From the NCBI RefSeq assembly GCF_003943735.1, contig NZ_RJMV01000005.1, positions 2,295-66,294 on the forward strand: DNA of 64,000 nt, written 5' to 3'. The stretch's first letter is position 1; each line of letters opens with the position of its first letter. This DNA comes from Streptococcus sanguinis. GTDB taxonomy: Bacteria; Bacillota; Bacilli; Lactobacillales; Streptococcaceae. Position numbers and translations under genes: made by a program. The notes under the pieces are model-generated. The model made no database searches. It saw only the letters and a list, made by a program, of their open reading frames with translations, and was not told the origin of the DNA. Below, one piece after another: positions 38,105-48,844 of the stretch.

Positions 38105-39006
38105 ACTTCTTCTCTCAGCTACCGGCCAGTGTCCTGCAAGCTGGTGCCATTTTTCTCTCCATTATCATTGAGGCCCTGCCTTTTGTCTTAATCGGAAGTA
38201 TCATTTCTGGCTTTATCGAGGTGTATGTCACGCCAGACAAGGTTTATCGTTTCCTGCCCAAGAACAAATGGACTCGGATTTTCTTTGGAAGCTTGGTTGG
38301 TTTTGTCTTCCCCTCTTGCGAGTGCGGGATCGTCCCCATTATAAATCGGTTTCTAGAAAAGAAAGTTCCCAGTTACACGGCTGTGCCCTTTCTGGTAACG
38401 GCTCCAGTCATCAACCCCATCGTGCTCTTTGCGACCTACTCAGCCTTTGGAAATTCCCTCCGAATGGCTCTGCTTCGTGCTTTAGGTTCTATGGTCGTGG
38501 CTATTCTTTTAGGGATTTTTCTGGGCTTCTTTGCGGATAGCAATATTCAAAAAGAAAATCGCAAAGCAGTCCATGAACATGACTTTTCACATCTCAGTAA
38601 GGGACAAAAACTTTTTCAGGTCTTTGTGCAGGCCATTGACGAATTTTTCGATACAGGTCGTTATCTGGTTTTTGGCTGTCTCTTTGCCAGCCTAGTCCAG
38701 GTCTATGTGCCAACCAGAATCCTGACCTCCATCAGCTCAACACCAGCTGTTGCTATTCTTCTGCTCATGCTACTGTCCTTCCTGCTCTCACTTTGCAGTG
38801 AAGCTGATGCTTTCATTGGAAGCTCCTTGATTGCTAGTTTCGGCTTATCGCCAGTCTTAGCTTTCTTGGTCATTGGGCCTATGCTAGATGTCAAGAATCT
38901 GCTGATGATGAAAAACTACTTTAAGACGCGCTTTATCTGGCAATTTATCAGCCTGGTTACCGTCGTCGTCTTTCTTTACTCTTGGCTTGTGGGGGTAGTG
39001 CTATGA
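38101..39006 (+). CDS. Permease of the ArsP_1/UPF0718 family
   Basis: 301 aa, about eight membrane segments. Family hallmark FPSCECGIVPI near 73-83 in the first half and LCSEADAFIGSS near 238-249 in the second. PF03773 members include organoarsenical efflux permeases; B. subtilis YcgR is a closer analogue paired with YcgQ. It overlaps its neighbours on both sides by 4 bases and works with the TIGR03943 protein that follows. The Cys/Glu pair suggests metal or metalloid handling, which is inference. Confidence 0.87.
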   Translation: MNFFSQLPASVLQAGAIFLSIIIEALPFVLIGSIISGFIEVYVTPDKVYRFLPKNKWTRIFFGSLVGFVFPSCECGIVPIINRFLEKKVPSYTAVPFLVTAPVINPIVLFATYSAFGNSLRMALLRALGSMVVAILLGIFLGFFADSNIQKENRKAVHEHDFSHLSKGQKLFQVFVQAIDEFFDTGRYLVFGCLFASLVQVYVPTRILTSISSTPAVAILLLMLLSFLLSLCSEADAFIGSSLIASFGLSPVLAFLVIGPMLDVKNLLMMKNYFKTRFIWQFISLVTVVVFLYSWLVGVVL

Positions 39007-39821
39007 TTCGATTTTTAATCTTAGTCGGCTACTTTGAGATTACCATGTATCTGCAGCTGACAGGCAAGCTCAACCAATATATCAATCTCCACTACTCCTA
39101 TCTGGCCTATCTATCTATGATTCTGTCCTTTGTCTTAGCAGTTGTGCAGCTTATCATCTGGATGAAGAGGATGGAGGTCCACAGTCATTTAAACACTCGC
39201 TGGGCCAAGTTAGGTAGCGTGCTGCTCCTTGTCATTCCACTTTTTGTGGGAATTTTCTTTCCAACTGTTACCTTGGATTCGACAACAGTTTCGGCTAAAG
39301 GATTTCATTTCCCGCTGGCTGAGGGAACTTCAACTGCTATTCAGCAGGACGAAGGCACAACCAGCCAATACCTAAAGCCGGATACCAGCACCTACTTTAC
39401 CAAAGGGGCTTACGAAAAAGAAATGCGGGCAGCCGCCAAGAAATATGTCAAGCAAGATACCATTCAGGTCACAACTGAGAACTACATGGAAATCATGGAG
39501 GTCATCTATGATTATCCCGACGAGTTTGTAGGCAAAACGCTGGAGTTCACCGGCTTTGTCTACAATGACCCCAGCGACCAGAAGAGCCAATTTCTTTTTC
39601 GCTTCGGTATTATCCATTGTATCGCCGACTCAGGTGTCTATGGCCTCTTGACGACTGGAAATACCCAGCATTTCGAGAATAATACCTGGATTCATGCCAA
39701 GGGAAAAATTACCATGCACTACCATAAAAGTTTGGGGCAAAGCCTGCCAACTCTAGAAGTTGAAAGCTTTGATAAGGTAGAAAAACCGGAAAATCCTTAC
39801 GTTTATCGGGTATTTGAATAA
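39003..39821 (+). CDS. TIGR03943 family membrane protein (YcgQ-like)
   Basis: 272 aa from the ATG at 39003, inside the stop of the permease gene (ATGA overlap). Two or three N-terminal membrane segments (about 2-20, 33-54, 71-88) are followed by an extracytoplasmic domain with EFVGKTLEFTGFVYND near 170 and FRFGIIHCIADSGVYG near 194-209. Always paired with UPF0718 permeases; the pair's substrate is undefined. Operon ends in a hairpin terminator. Confidence 0.87.
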   Translation: MIRFLILVGYFEITMYLQLTGKLNQYINLHYSYLAYLSMILSFVLAVVQLIIWMKRMEVHSHLNTRWAKLGSVLLLVIPLFVGIFFPTVTLDSTTVSAKGFHFPLAEGTSTAIQQDEGTTSQYLKPDTSTYFTKGAYEKEMRAAAKKYVKQDTIQVTTENYMEIMEVIYDYPDEFVGKTLEFTGFVYNDPSDQKSQFLFRFGIIHCIADSGVYGLLTTGNTQHFENNTWIHAKGKITMHYHKSLGQSLPTLEVESFDKVEKPENPYVYRVFE

Positions 39822-39828
39822 AGAAAAC

Positions 39829-39863
39829 GAGGCTGGCACAATCGTGTCTAAGCCTCATTTTTT
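39829..39863 (+). terminator. Terminator of the permease operon
   Basis: GAGGCT (39829-39834) pairs with AGCCTC (39851-39856), with a second inner pairing, followed by ATTTTTT. Confidence 0.8.
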
Positions 39864-39915
39864 GTATTTGAATATGTTTCAAGCAGCGGTCAATTTCTTT
39901 CTATTTGTCTCCCTT

Positions 39916-39936
39916 TTCAGAAACCGAATTTCTGAA
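39916..39936. promoter_or_regulatory. Inverted repeat upstream of the zwf promoter
   Basis: TTCAGAAA (39916-39923) and TTTCTGAA (39929-39936) are perfect 8-base arms around 5 bases. The probable zwf -10 (TGTGATAAAAT) ends near 39966, about 30 bases downstream. Candidate operator; no regulator identified. Confidence 0.45.
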
Positions 39937-39995
39937 TACAATCTTTAGAAAAATTGTGATAAAATAGAAACATCATTTAGAAAATAGGTATCAGG

Positions 39996-41456
39996 ATGTC
40001 TTCAAAAGTTATTGTAACAATTTTCGGAGCCAGCGGTGACTTGGCAAAAAGAAAACTCTATCCATCCCTCTTCAGGCTCTATAAGTCTGGCAATCTTTCC
40101 AAGCATTTTGCTGTTATTGGAACAGCCCGCCGGCCTTGGAGCAAGGAGTATTTTGAGTCTGTCGTTGTCGAAGCAATCGCTGATTTAGCTGACAGTCCAG
40201 AGCAAGCCCAAGAGTTTGCCAGTCACTTCTACTATCAAAGTCATGATGTGCAGGATACCGAGCACTACATTGAACTGCGCAAGCTTCAAAACCGACTCAA
40301 TGAGCAATACCAAGCTGAGCACAATAAACTCTTCTTCTTATCCATGGCTCCGCAATTTTTCGGTACCATTGCCAAACACCTCAAGTCTGAAAACATTGTA
40401 GATGGCAAAGGATTTGAACGTTTGATTGTCGAAAAACCTTTCGGAACGGACTTGGCAACTGCCAGCCAACTTAACGAAGAACTCTTGGCGGCCTTTGATG
40501 AAGAGCAGATTTTCCGTATTGACCATTATCTAGGCAAGGAAATGATTCAGAGCATCTTCGCTATCCGCTTTGCCAATCTTATCTTTGAAAACATCTGGAA
40601 TCGTGACTACATTGACAATGTCCAGATTACCTTTGCAGAAAAGCTAGGTGTCGAAGAACGTGGCGGTTACTATGACCAGTCCGGTGCTCTACGGGATATG
40701 GTGCAGAATCATACCTTACAGCTACTGTCACTCTTAGCTATGGACAAGCCGAAAAGCTTCAGCAAAGAAGACATTCGGGCAGAGAAAGTCAAAGTTTTTG
40801 AACGCTTGGTAGAGCCGAATAAAGAAGACCTAAAACGCTTCTTTATCCGCGGTCAGTATAAGTCTGGCACAGTCAAAGGCAAGAAATACATCTCCTACCG
40901 GAGTGAACCTAATGTCAATCCTGACTCCATGACTGAAACCTTTGCTTCAGGAGCTTTCTTTGTAAATAGCGAGCGTTTCCGTGATGTTCCATTTTTCTTC
41001 CGAACTGGTAAACGCCTCACTGAAAAAGGCACTCTTGTCAATATTGTCTTCAAGCAGATGGAGTCTATCTTTGGTGAGGAATTAGTACCCAATGTTCTGA
41101 CCATTCATATCCAGCCGACTGAGGGCTTCTCTCTCAGCATGAATGGCAAAGAGGTTGGCGAGCGCTTCAGCTTAGCTCCTCTCTCTCTGGACTTTCGAAC
41201 AGACGCAACAGCTAGTGGTGCTTCCCCTGATCCTTACGAAAAATTAATTTTTGACGTCCTTAACAATGACTCAACTAACTTCAGCCACTGGGATGAAGTC
41301 CGCTCCAGCTGGGAGCTGATTGATCAGATTGAAGAGCTCTGGCATAGCAATGAAGTGCCTCTCTATGAATATCCTGTCGGATCTATGGGACCAGACGCAT
41401 CCTTTGAACTCCTTAGAGAATTTGGAGCTGACTGGCAATGGTCCCCAAACAAATAA
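39996..41456 (+). CDS. zwf: Glucose-6-phosphate 1-dehydrogenase
   Basis: 486 aa. It oxidises glucose-6-phosphate with NADP+, the entry to the oxidative pentose phosphate path and a source of NADPH for glutathione reductase. NADP-binding GASGDLAKRKLYP is at 10-22 and the active-site motif RIDHYLGKEMIQ is near 175-186. Monocistronic, with a strong convergent terminator shared with ftsY. Confidence 0.97.
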   Translation: MSSKVIVTIFGASGDLAKRKLYPSLFRLYKSGNLSKHFAVIGTARRPWSKEYFESVVVEAIADLADSPEQAQEFASHFYYQSHDVQDTEHYIELRKLQNRLNEQYQAEHNKLFFLSMAPQFFGTIAKHLKSENIVDGKGFERLIVEKPFGTDLATASQLNEELLAAFDEEQIFRIDHYLGKEMIQSIFAIRFANLIFENIWNRDYIDNVQITFAEKLGVEERGGYYDQSGALRDMVQNHTLQLLSLLAMDKPKSFSKEDIRAEKVKVFERLVEPNKEDLKRFFIRGQYKSGTVKGKKYISYRSEPNVNPDSMTETFASGAFFVNSERFRDVPFFFRTGKRLTEKGTLVNIVFKQMESIFGEELVPNVLTIHIQPTEGFSLSMNGKEVGERFSLAPLSLDFRTDATASGASPDPYEKLIFDVLNNDSTNFSHWDEVRSSWELIDQIEELWHSNEVPLYEYPVGSMGPDASFELLREFGADWQWSPNK

Positions 41457-41474
41457 AATTTAAAAATTGTTCAT

Positions 41475-41503
41475 AAAAAAGCCAGTACGTATACTGGCTT
41501 TTT
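41475..41503. terminator. Bidirectional terminator between zwf and ftsY
   Basis: AAAAAGCCAGTA stem with TACTGGCTTTTT around a short loop; A and T runs on both sides. Confidence 0.92.
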
Positions 41504-41507
41504 AGCT

Positions 41508-43001
41508 TTATACTAAGCCCTCAAGCAGGCCTTTCATAAAGTTCTCTGAGTTGAACTCACCGATATCATCAATCTTTTCTCCAAAGCCAATCAGCTTCAC
41601 TGGGATATCCAATTCCTGACGAATAGCTAACACAACCCCGCCTCGAGCTGTTCCATCAATCTTCGTCAGTACAATTCCTGTGACTGGAGTGATTTTAGAA
41701 AATTCCTTGGCCTGAACCAGAGCATTCTGACCAGTTGAAGCATCGAGAGCTAGGAAAGTTTCATGCGGTGCTTCTGGATCCACTCGCTTAATAATACGGC
41801 CAATTTTCTCTAGCTCTGCCATGAGGTTGTCCTTATTTTGCAGGCGACCAGCTGTGTCAATCATAAGAACATCAACCTGCTCTGCCTGAGCACGCTCCAT
41901 ACTGTCATAAACCACGCTGGCAGGGTCACTCTTTTCAGGCCCCGTTACTACTGGAACATCTACGCGCCGACCCCATTCAGCCAGCTGAGCCACTGCTCCA
42001 GCTCGGAATGTATCTGCTGCTACCAACATGACTTTCTTGCCTTCTTGTTTGTACTTATAGGCTAGTTTACCGATAGAGGTGGTCTTACCGACTCCGTTGA
42101 CCCCAACAAAGAGCATGACAGTCAGACCGTTTTGGAAATTGATTTTTTCATTAAAGCGGCCATCTTTCTCATATATGTCCACCAATTTTTCAATAATCAG
42201 CTGACGCAGAGCAGCTGGTTTTTTAGCATTTTCCAGACGGGCTTCATAGCGTAGTTCCTCAGTCAGACTGGAAGCCACTTGAACCCCTACATCACTAGTG
42301 ATGAGCAGCTCTTCCAAGTCTTCGAAGAACTCTTCATCTACTGATCGGAAATTAGCAAAGAAGGCATTGAGCCGTGCTCCAAATCCTGTCCGAGTCTTCT
42401 TTAGGCTGCGGTCATATTTTTCCTGAGTGGATTCCTCTTGAGGAAGTTCCACAGACTCTTCTGTAGCTGCTGCTTGATCGACCTGTTCTGATTCAGCCAG
42501 TGGTTCAGCTTCTATTTCTAGCTCGACCTCATTATTTGAATCAGTTGCCACCTCGTCATAGGAAGCAGCTTCATGCTCAGTATGAGATGATGCTTCATCC
42601 GAAAGATCCGCTTGTTCAACAAGTTCTTCTACCGTTTCGTCATTGCTTTCAGACTGGTGCTCTTCTAGAGTTTCTTCAGTCTGAGTTGCTCCTTGAGCCA
42701 CTTCTTGATTTTCTGCAATAATTTCTCTTTCATGCTCTGGCTCCTTGCTTTCTTCTTGGTTAGCTTGAGATGCTAGCTCTTCAACATCAGCCAAACTATC
42801 TTTTGTATCCGAAATTTGGTCATCAAGTTGCTGCTCGCCCTGATAGGACTGAACAGCTTCCGCTTCAAGATTTTCTCTTGCTTCTGGAACAGGCGCTGTT
42901 TCTTCTTCAAGCTCGCCAATGTTTTCCAATGCTTCCTTGACAACTTCTTCAATCGGCGGTTCTTGTTTTTTTCGGCCGAAAAGGCGGTCAAATAATCCCA
43001 T
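41508..43001 (-). CDS. ftsY: Signal recognition particle receptor FtsY
   Basis: 497 aa. The NG GTPase domain fills about 200-497: G1 GVNGVGKTTS near 300, DTAGRLQNKDNL near 382 and TKIDGTARGG near 448. Before it lies an approximately 190-residue acidic extension rich in Glu, Ala and Gln, typical of streptococcal FtsY and thought to aid membrane association. It docks SRP-ribosome complexes at the membrane. It follows two HAD genes and smc in the conserved rnc-smc-ftsY cluster. Confidence 0.95.
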   Translation of the reverse strand: MGLFDRLFGRKKQEPPIEEVVKEALENIGELEEETAPVPEARENLEAEAVQSYQGEQQLDDQISDTKDSLADVEELASQANQEESKEPEHEREIIAENQEVAQGATQTEETLEEHQSESNDETVEELVEQADLSDEASSHTEHEAASYDEVATDSNNEVELEIEAEPLAESEQVDQAAATEESVELPQEESTQEKYDRSLKKTRTGFGARLNAFFANFRSVDEEFFEDLEELLITSDVGVQVASSLTEELRYEARLENAKKPAALRQLIIEKLVDIYEKDGRFNEKINFQNGLTVMLFVGVNGVGKTTSIGKLAYKYKQEGKKVMLVAADTFRAGAVAQLAEWGRRVDVPVVTGPEKSDPASVVYDSMERAQAEQVDVLMIDTAGRLQNKDNLMAELEKIGRIIKRVDPEAPHETFLALDASTGQNALVQAKEFSKITPVTGIVLTKIDGTARGGVVLAIRQELDIPVKLIGFGEKIDDIGEFNSENFMKGLLEGLV

Positions 43002-43004
43002 CGG

Positions 43005-43823
43005 CTAATCCTCCTTTAGTACATATTCTTCAATAGCCCAAGCCACTGCATCCTCATCATTGGTCATAGGTGTCACAACATTGGCTGCTTCTTTGACAAT
43101 AGCTACTGCATTCTGCATGGCTACTCCCAGACCAGCCCACTCAATCATAGAAAGATCATTGGCTTCATCACCACAGGCCATAACTTGACTTCTCTCAATG
43201 CCTAAATGGGCAATCAGTTTCTCCAAACCATTGGCCTTATGGACATTTTTAGGGGACCACTCCAGCAACATTTCTCTAGATTTGAAAATCTCATAGCGCT
43301 CAAATAATTCTGGTGAGATTTGCTCAATAGACGCATCCAGTGGTTCTTGAGCATAAGCGGTGACACATTTATTATAAGTCTGCTGGCTGGACAAATCACT
43401 AAAATCAATAGACTCAAAGGTCAGAGCAGGATTGAACTGAGCATAAAGCGAGTCTTGATCGGATTGAATCTGATAGACAAGTCCTTCGCAGATAGCATCA
43501 AGAGGGATATGGAGCTTGTCTGTCTCCTCGTAAATCCGGGCTACATCATCATAAGAAAAGACCGTTTTATCAAGGATTTCTCCAGTGTTGCGCTGAACAA
43601 GACCACCATTAAAAGTAATGGTGTACTCATCCTCTCGACCGTCTGTTCCCAGCTCATGTAGGAAAAAGTCCATGGCCTTAAGGGGACGGCCAGTCGTCAG
43701 AACTACCTTAACTCCCTTGGCCTGAGCTGCTTTTAAAGCTGCTAAATTGCGGTCAGAAATCTTCTTGTCTGAATTCAGAAGAGTTCCATCCAAGTCCAGA
43801 GCAATCAGTTTTATATCTGCCAT
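43005..43823 (-). CDS. Cof-type HAD phosphatase 1
   Basis: 272 aa. HAD motif I ALDLDGTLLNSD near 7-18 (nucleophile Asp9), motif II LTTGRP near 42 and motif IV GDEANDLSMIEWAG near 217. The type IIB cap is characteristic of Cof/YidA proteins, which dephosphorylate sugar phosphates or flavin precursors. Its stop is 3 bp from the ftsY start, and its start overlaps the next HAD stop by one base. Substrate unknown. Confidence 0.92.
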   Translation of the reverse strand: MADIKLIALDLDGTLLNSDKKISDRNLAALKAAQAKGVKVVLTTGRPLKAMDFFLHELGTDGREDEYTITFNGGLVQRNTGEILDKTVFSYDDVARIYEETDKLHIPLDAICEGLVYQIQSDQDSLYAQFNPALTFESIDFSDLSSQQTYNKCVTAYAQEPLDASIEQISPELFERYEIFKSREMLLEWSPKNVHKANGLEKLIAHLGIERSQVMACGDEANDLSMIEWAGLGVAMQNAVAIVKEAANVVTPMTNDEDAVAWAIEEYVLKED

Positions 43824-44617
43824 TATAATCCCTCCATGTAAGTGATAACCGACTGAGCATCATGGTGACCGATGACTTCCTTGGCGACTTCTAAAATCTC
43901 AGGGCGAGCATTTTCAGTCGCGACCGGATAACCAGCCACCTGCATCATGTGCAAATCATTGAGATTATCACCAAAAACCATAACCTGAGAAAGATCTATG
44001 TCTAGCTTCTTGGCCAGCTCGACAATGGCAACCCCCTTATCCACATGGTCCAGAACGATGTCAATGGACTTGTAGCCAGTTGTCATGGCCTTGACTCCGT
44101 CGATATTCTCATTGACCCAAGCTTCACCAGCTGCGACTTGGTCCTCAGCAAAATTGGTCGTAAACTTGAAAATTTCATCGTTGATATCAGCCAGGCTAGC
44201 TACTTTTTGAATATTTTCATTATAATGAGCGCTGAAGGAAAGATAGGTCGGATCCACAGTCTCCAAGACATAGCAGGCACGTTTGCCCGTCAAAAGCAGC
44301 TCGTTGACATTGACATAGGGAGATTCCTGCAGCTTGTCAAAAACCTTGAGGTAAAAGTCCCGAGGCATAGTTGCTTCATAGAGATCCTCGCCATGAAATT
44401 CCACTAAACTGCCGTTTTCAGCAATAAAAATAATCTCATTGCGCACTTCCTCAAACAGCTTTTCCAGCGACAAGAGGCCCCGCCCGCTGGCTACGGCAAA
44501 ATACATGCCTTTTTCTTTGAAGCGAGTCAAAACTTGCTTGAGACGGTCCATATCAAACTGACCTTTACTGTCCAAAAAGGTGCCGTCCATATCCGTTGCT
44601 ACTAATTTTATACTCAT
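43823..44617 (-). CDS. Cof-type HAD phosphatase 2
   Basis: 264 aa. Motif I ATDMDGTFLDSKG near 7-19, ASGRG near 43 and the metal-binding FGDNLNDLHMMQ near 213. Same family as the adjacent gene but clearly divergent, so an old duplication. Between smc and HAD 1 in a packed operon. Substrate unknown. Confidence 0.92.
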   Translation of the reverse strand: MSIKLVATDMDGTFLDSKGQFDMDRLKQVLTRFKEKGMYFAVASGRGLLSLEKLFEEVRNEIIFIAENGSLVEFHGEDLYEATMPRDFYLKVFDKLQESPYVNVNELLLTGKRACYVLETVDPTYLSFSAHYNENIQKVASLADINDEIFKFTTNFAEDQVAAGEAWVNENIDGVKAMTTGYKSIDIVLDHVDKGVAIVELAKKLDIDLSQVMVFGDNLNDLHMMQVAGYPVATENARPEILEVAKEVIGHHDAQSVITYMEGL

Positions 44618-44618
44618 G

Positions 44619-47600
44619 TTACATACTTTCTAAATCTTTTAACTTGACCGAGACAATCTTAGAAACACCAGACTCCTGCATGGTAACTCCGTAAATAGAG
44701 TCTGCAGCTGACATGGTTCCCTTACGGTGAGTGACCACGATGAACTGGCTGTCCTTGTCAAAGCGATTGAGGTAATCCCCAAAGCGTTTAACATTAGCCT
44801 CGTCCAGCGCTGCTTCCACCTCGTCCAAGATGACAAAAGGAATGGTCTTAACGCGGATGATAGAGAAGAGCAGAGCCAAAGCTGACAAGGCCTTCTCACC
44901 ACCGCTCATCAGATTAAGCGACTGGATTTTCTTGCCAGGTGGCTGCACGGAGATTTCTACACCTGCAGTCAGCAAGTCTCCCTCCGTCAATATCAGGTCT
45001 GCCGAACCACCGCCAAACATCTGACGGAAAGTCACCTTGAAGCTTTCACGAATGGCTTCAAAGGTTGATTTAAAGCGTTCCTTGACTTCGTCATTCATCT
45101 CTTCAATCGTCTCTAAGAGCAGATTTTTGGCTGATAGAACATCGTCTCGCTGCTCGTTGAGGAAGTTCAAACGGTTGCTGACTTCTTCAAACTGCTCGAC
45201 TGCTTCCAGATTGACTGGACCTAAAGCTCGAATGGCTTTTTCCAGATCCTTCACCTGGCTTTCAGCAGCTGGCAGACTTTCTAACGGACGAGCCTGGCTG
45301 CTTGCTTCATCAAAGCTCATTTGATAGTCATCTGTCAGATTGCTTGCCAGACGGCGCATGACATCCATGAGCTTATCCTTTTCTGCCTCTGCTTTAGCCT
45401 GCCGGCGAATCAATTCTTCATTTTGATGGCGGGCTTGCTCCAAACGGCTGGCGATATCGTCAGACTGACCTTCTAGATCTTCAAGCTCAAATTTCAGACG
45501 AATCAGTCTTTGATCCAGCTCAATCTTTTCTTGCTTGGCAGTCTCTAATTGCTCTTCCAGAATTGTAATATCCACCTTCTGCAAGCTGGACTGCTCCTTT
45601 TGCTCCATCAAAAGTTCCAAGGTCGCCTGCTCTTTTTCAAGGCTGGCTTTTTCCTCGGACAGACGTTCCAAGTCATTCTTTTCAAAGCGTTGGTTGGAGG
45701 TCAGCTCTGTTCGCTGAAGTTTGAGTTCAGCAAGGCGAGAGGAAAGCTTGTCGAAACGAGCCTGAACTGCATCTTTGTTTGACTTAACCTGCTCTATTTC
45801 TGCAGTGATGTCCGTTTTTTCTTGCTCAATCTTAGTCAAGCGGGTCTGCAGTCGGTCTTTCTCTTCTGAAATATCCAAAGCAGATTGACCAGCCAATTCC
45901 TGTTCCTGTAGATTTTTCAGGCTTGTAAGTTCTTCTACGCGCTTGGCTAACTGTTCATAGGCTAGATTAGCCTTTTGCTCAGCCAAGCGAGCCTGCTCAC
46001 CGTCTGTCTTGATTTGTTCCAATACCTGCTTAGCCTGACTTAGTTGGTTTTGCAGAATTTGCACTGCTTCTTCCTGCTCTTTCAGGCTGACATTTTTCTG
46101 CTTAATCTCCTCTAGCAAAGCATCTAGCTCTGGCTTGATAAAGATAGTATTGTTATTGCGGTTGGCACCACCGGCATAGGAACCACCAGTCCGAAGCTCT
46201 GTTCCATCCAAAGTCACCATCCGAACCTGATAGCGCACTTGGCGAGCCGCCGCTCGAGCATTTTCTACCGTATCAAAAATAGCAGTCGTTCCCAGCAGAT
46301 TTTGAAAAATGCTGTCTAACGATGACTCATAGCTGACCAAAGAAGAGGCCAGTCCCAGAAAACCGGCACTCTTTTCAATCGTAGTGCGATGATGGTCAGG
46401 CAGCTGACGCGGCTTGATAGTTGTTAAAGGCAGGAAGGTTGCCCGGCCAGCTCGATTTTTCTTCAGAAATTCGATAGCCCGAGTCGCAGCCGCCTCATCT
46501 TCCACGATGATATTCTGACTGCTAGCTCCCAACGCAATTTCCAGCGCTGTCTGATAGTGGGGGTCGAAGCTAAGCTTTTCGCTGACTGCTCCTACAATAC
46601 CACCTAGGCGGTCAGCCTCCTGCAGCACACTCTTAACCCCAGCATAGAAATTGCTGTGATTTTTAAGAATGGCCTCCAAGCTATTGGAACGTGCTTGCTT
46701 GTTTTTGAGGTCGTCCAAAAGCTCAAACATCTTAGTCTGCTGATGCTTATAATCAGCCTCTAGCTTCTCTACCAACTGAACCTGACTTTGGTAGTCTGCT
46801 AGTAGATTCTTGAGGGCTTGGCGAGCAATTTCTAACTCCTCCAAACCAGCTTGCTCCTGCGCCTGACTAGCCTCCAAATCAGCCTGCAGCTTAGCATAGT
46901 CAGCTTTCTTGCTCTCAGCCAATTTAAGCTCACTAGCCAGCTGACTCTCCAGAGAAGTCAAGTCATTAGAAAGATTTGCCTCTTCCTGCATGAGCTTGAC
47001 ATACTGCTCACGCAGATGTTCAATCAGCTGGTCTGGATCATCTGAAAAGTCTACTAATTCTGCTTCCAAAGAAGCGATAGACTGCTCATTGTCACTCAGT
47101 TTGGCAGCTATTTGGCTCAATTCAGCCTGCTTGTCTTCTATGTTGCTTTCTATCTGAGCCAGTTTTTCTGACAGAGCAGCCAAGCGTTCTTCATTTTCCC
47201 GACGGCTCGTCGCTGCCTGGCTGGACTCCAACTTAGAAAGGTCAATCTGACGCTCCAAATCACTGATTAAGCGGGTCAATTCCAGCAAACTAGCCTGATT
47301 ATCAGACAAAGTTTGATTGAGCTCATGGCGCTTGGCCTTCAAGGTTTGGTTTTCAACTTCCAGCTCATCGCGCTTGCTGTAGTAGGCTGCCAGCTCCTGC
47401 TGGATATTCGTTAAATCTTCTTCAGCCTTGATCAACTTTTCCTTATTAGCTGTCAGCTGAGCGACCAAAACATCCAAGTAAAGCTCTCGGCGCTGGCCAT
47501 CCAGACTCAAGAAGCGCTTAGCAGTTTCAGCCTGCTTCTCCAAGGGCTTGACCTGGCTCTCCAGCTCGTAGATAATGTCTTCCAGACGGTCCAGATTATC

Positions 47601-48155
47601 CTGAGTTTGACTAAGCTTGCTTTCCGTTTCTTTGCGACGTGTCTTATACTTAAGCACTCCAGCCGCCTCTTCAAAGATTGCCCGGCGTTCCTCGGGCTTG
47701 CTGTTAAAGATTTCTTCAACTTTCCCTTGGGAAATGATGGAGAAGGAATCTCGTCCCAGCCCAGTATCCATGAAGAGATCATGGACATCGCGCAGACGGA
47801 CTTTTTTACCGTCAATCTTATACTCACTGTCACCGCTGCGGTAAATGTGACGCTCCACCCGAATCTCATTGGCAGCATCCTTGATAAATTGGTCACTGTT
47901 ATCCAAAACCACTACCACTGATGCATAATTAAGTGGCTTGCGGGTTTCTGTTCCCGCAAAAATCACATCGGGCATCTTGCCGCCCCGCAGACTTTTCACA
48001 CTGGACTCTCCCAAGGCCCAGCGCAGGCTTTCTGTAATATTGGACTTGCCGGAGCCATTTGGCCCGACAACCGCTGTCACTCCCTGATCAAAGACAACTT
48101 TAGTCTTATCAGCAAATGACTTGAAGCCCTGAATTTCAATTTCCTTTAAAAACAT
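44619..48155 (-). CDS. smc: Chromosome partition protein SMC
   Basis: 1178 aa. N-terminal ATPase half with Walker [10 protein letters not shown] near 32-40; long coiled coils at about 170-500 and 670-1010. The hinge domain at about 505-665 ends in [13 protein letters not shown]. The C-terminal half has signature [14 protein letters not shown] and Walker [20 protein letters not shown] with ScpAB (encoded elsewhere) organises and segregates the chromosome. It overlaps the rnc 3' end by 10 bp. Confidence 0.98.
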   Translation of the reverse strand: MFLKEIEIQGFKSFADKTKVVFDQGVTAVVGPNGSGKSNITESLRWALGESSVKSLRGGKMPDVIFAGTETRKPLNYASVVVVLDNSDQFIKDAANEIRVERHIYRSGDSEYKIDGKKVRLRDVHDLFMDTGLGRDSFSIISQGKVEEIFNSKPEERRAIFEEAAGVLKYKTRRKETESKLSQTQDNLDRLEDIIYELESQVKPLEKQAETAKRFLSLDGQRRELYLDVLVAQLTANKEKLIKAEEDLTNIQQELAAYYSKRDELEVENQTLKAKRHELNQTLSDNQASLLELTRLISDLERQIDLSKLESSQAATSRRENEERLAALSEKLAQIESNIEDKQAELSQIAAKLSDNEQSIASLEAELVDFSDDPDQLIEHLREQYVKLMQEEANLSNDLTSLESQLASELKLAESKKADYAKLQADLEASQAQEQAGLEELEIARQALKNLLADYQSQVQLVEKLEADYKHQQTKMFELLDDLKNKQARSNSLEAILKNHSNFYAGVKSVLQEADRLGGIVGAVSEKLSFDPHYQTALEIALGASSQNIIVEDEAAATRAIEFLKKNRAGRATFLPLTTIKPRQLPDHHRTTIEKSAGFLGLASSLVSYESSLDSIFQNLLGTTAIFDTVENARAAARQVRYQVRMVTLDGTELRTGGSYAGGANRNNNTIFIKPELDALLEEIKQKNVSLKEQEEAVQILQNQLSQAKQVLEQIKTDGEQARLAEQKANLAYEQLAKRVEELTSLKNLQEQELAGQSALDISEEKDRLQTRLTKIEQEKTDITAEIEQVKSNKDAVQARFDKLSSRLAELKLQRTELTSNQRFEKNDLERLSEEKASLEKEQATLELLMEQKEQSSLQKVDITILEEQLETAKQEKIELDQRLIRLKFELEDLEGQSDDIASRLEQARHQNEELIRRQAKAEAEKDKLMDVMRRLASNLTDDYQMSFDEASSQARPLESLPAAESQVKDLEKAIRALGPVNLEAVEQFEEVSNRLNFLNEQRDDVLSAKNLLLETIEEMNDEVKERFKSTFEAIRESFKVTFRQMFGGGSADLILTEGDLLTAGVEISVQPPGKKIQSLNLMSGGEKALSALALLFSIIRVKTIPFVILDEVEAALDEANVKRFGDYLNRFDKDSQFIVVTHRKGTMSAADSIYGVTMQESGVSKIVSVKLKDLESM

Positions 48156-48844
48156 GAAGAACTTTCCTTTTCAAATGCGTTTTTAGCAGCTTCCTGCTCG
48201 GCCAGCTTTTTAGAACGCCCCTGGCCTTGACCGGACTTGCGGCCATTGATGAGAACAGCCACCTCGAAATTTTTAGCATGAGCCGGCCCTGTCTCGGAGA
48301 CGACCTGATAGGTAATTTCCACATCACCATTAATCTGCAGCAACTCTTGCAGCTTGGTCTTATAGTCCGTCACCCGCTCAAAATCTCCCACTTCCACCTT
48401 GGGAATCATGACTTGATAGAGAAAGCTTTTGACTGCTTCCACACCCTTATCTAAGAGCAAGGCGCCTAAAAAGGCCTCAAACAAATCTCCTAAAATCGTA
48501 TCACGATTCCGGCCGCCAGACTTCTCCTCACCGCGTCCCAGCTTGATAAACTGATCAAACTGACAATCACGGGCAAAGCCTGCCAAACTCTCCTCCCGAA
48601 CAATCATGGACCGCAGCTTGGACAGGTCGCCCTCTGGCCTCTTAGGATACTTGGTATAAAGATACTCCGAAATAATCAATTGCAGAACAGCGTCTCCTAA
48701 AAATTCCAAGCGTTCATTGTGTGAAATTTTTAAGAGGCGGTGCTCATTGGCATAGCTCGTATGGGTAAAAGCCGTTTCCAACAAGGTCTCGTCAGAGAAG
48801 ACCAAGTCAAACTGCTCCAGCAATGCTTTTTTCAAATTTTCCAT
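48146..48844 (-). CDS. rnc: Ribonuclease III
   Basis: 232 aa, the same length as pneumococcal RNase III. The endonuclase domain has the signature [14 protein letters not shown] near 42-55 and the metal-binding Asp/Glu in [14 protein letters not shown] near 113. The double-stranded RNA-binding domain covers about 155-227 ([19 protein letters not shown]). It cuts rRNA precursors and double-stranded RNA. The ATG at 48844 has no Shine-Dalgarno next to it; a strong one lies 5' of a hairpin in the leader. Confidence 0.97.
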   Translation of the reverse strand: MENLKKALLEQFDLVFSDETLLETAFTHTSYANEHRLLKISHNERLEFLGDAVLQLIISEYLYTKYPKRPEGDLSKLRSMIVREESLAGFARDCQFDQFIKLGRGEEKSGGRNRDTILGDLFEAFLGALLLDKGVEAVKSFLYQVMIPKVEVGDFERVTDYKTKLQELLQINGDVEITYQVVSETGPAHAKNFEVAVLINGRKSGQGQGRSKKLAEQEAAKNAFEKESSSCF

